From Gammaproteobacteria bacterium (GTDB lineage: Bacteria; Pseudomonadota; Gammaproteobacteria; Pseudomonadales; Pseudohongiellaceae): DNA of 64,000 nt. Numbering within the stretch: the first letter of the stretch is position 1; each line of letters begins with the position of its first letter. Positions 63,458-64,000 of this stretch are shown piece after piece. Both the position numbers and the translations under genes were made by a program. Location: the NCBI GenBank assembly GCA_041395725.1, contig JAWKZW010000001.1, positions 3,664,501 through 3,728,500 of the forward strand, read 5' to 3'. The notes beneath the pieces are model-generated. The model was given only the letters and a program-made list of their open reading frames with translations, ran no database searches and was not told the origin of the DNA.

Positions 63458-64000
63458 AGGCGATTCATTCTGGCTGGCGCGTTTTATCGCTACCCGTTAT
63501 ATCAGCGTCGGCAAGCGCAGCCAGCTGGTGTCTTTCATGTCGGCGATTTCCATTTTCGGGCTGGCACTCGGCGTCACCATTCTGATCACCGTTCTTTCTG
63601 TAATGAATGGTTTTGATCGAGAGGTCAGAGAGAATATTCTTGGCATACTGCCGCATATCACTCTTTCGACTCAGGAAAACTTCGACCTGCAGCGCTGGCA
63701 GGAAATGGAACATATGGTTCTGAGGCGGTCTGACGTGGAGGCTGTGGCCCCGCTGATCGAGCGGACCGGCATTGTTTCCACGGATCGCTTCAGCAAAGGC
63801 GTACTGGTTAATGGCATAGATGCACAACGTGAGCAGAGCATCTCGTTACTGGACCAGTTTATGGTCAGCGGTTCCCTGAACGGCCTGAGCAGCGAGCGCT
63901 GGGGTGTGGTCGTCGGCCAGACACTGGCGACCAACCTGGGGGTGGGGGTCGGCGACAAGCTGGATCTGTTTTCTCTGGCGGTCAATATCAATCCACTGAC
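63450..64000 (+). CDS. lolE: Lipoprotein-releasing permease, LolC/LolE family, 3' truncated by window edge
   Basis: The first 183 residues of the second permease are visible, starting at the ATG inside the last codons of lolD. It begins SKGDSFWLARFIATRYISVG, then a membrane helix (about 28-50, SFMSAISIFGLALGVTIL) and LSVMNGFDREVRENILG, closely like LolC/LolE of E. coli. The later QQEQS-like segment appears as DAQREQSISLL. The frame runs off the end of the window intact. Confidence 0.95.
   Translation, partial: MSKGDSFWLARFIATRYISVGKRSQLVSFMSAISIFGLALGVTILITVLSVMNGFDREVRENILGILPHITLSTQENFDLQRWQEMEHMVLRRSDVEAVAPLIERTGIVSTDRFSKGVLVNGIDAQREQSISLLDQFMVSGSLNGLSSERWGVVVGQTLATNLGVGVGDKLDLFSLAVNINPL

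Noticed and set aside
60776..64000. Mobile element around the recombinase-like gene
   Set aside because: No flanking terminal repeats, target duplications, transposase or cargo genes; lolCDE follows immediately.

Overview
The window is a dense stretch of housekeeping chromosome from a gammaproteobacterium. The order leuC-leuD-asd-fimV-truA-trpF-(trpB-trpA)-accD-folC-dedD-cvpA-purF is the one seen in Pseudomonas and its relatives. LexA, RNase E and topoisomerase I also look typically gammaproteobacterial. The inserted trpBA, the AddAB-type helicase/nuclease pair and the missing leuB point away from Pseudomonas itself, perhaps to a marine lineage near Pseudohongiella or the Cellvibrionales; that placement is inference only.

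Layout. 1-4225: the end of a complex I operon (nuoL partial, nuoM, nuoN). 4386-9871: gpsA, a DUF4389 membrane protein, a DUF4892/OmpA-like envelope protein, folE (minus strand), prmB, aroC. 10007-25953: leucine, aspartate-family, tryptophan, fatty-acid, folate and purine genes around a large fimV. 25981-37578: two MoxR-AAA modules facing each other. On the plus strand are moxR-DUF58-transglutaminase (TgpA type). On the minus strand are moxR-DUF58-DUF4381-BatA-BatB/TPR-BatD, with yciH as the last gene. 37816-46282: glutaredoxin-like protein, tatD, ilvE, topA, lexA, a DUF6763-type protein, nagZ, hpt. 46295-53648 (minus): mnmH-addB-addA with overlapping reading frames. 53845-56376: DUF1285 protein, etfB, etfA, ended by a clear intrinsic terminator. 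56520-59444 (minus): rne. 59445-60775: about 1.3 kb with no convincing gene. 60776-61450: a small serine-recombinase-like gene whose catalytic residues look lost. 61507-64000: lolC-lolD and the start of lolE.

Regulatory signals that can be read directly include a LexA box on the lexA promoter, a near-consensus topA promoter, an inverted repeat upstream of leuC, stem-loops after leuD, ilvE, nagZ and between topA and lexA, and the etfA terminator.

There is no CRISPR array, prophage, insertion sequence, rRNA or tRNA that I can support. The most unusual items are the degenerate recombinase with its empty upstream region, the convergent pair of MoxR modules, and a DUF4389 gene that may encode two products around an A9 tract. 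None of these is established as a new system.
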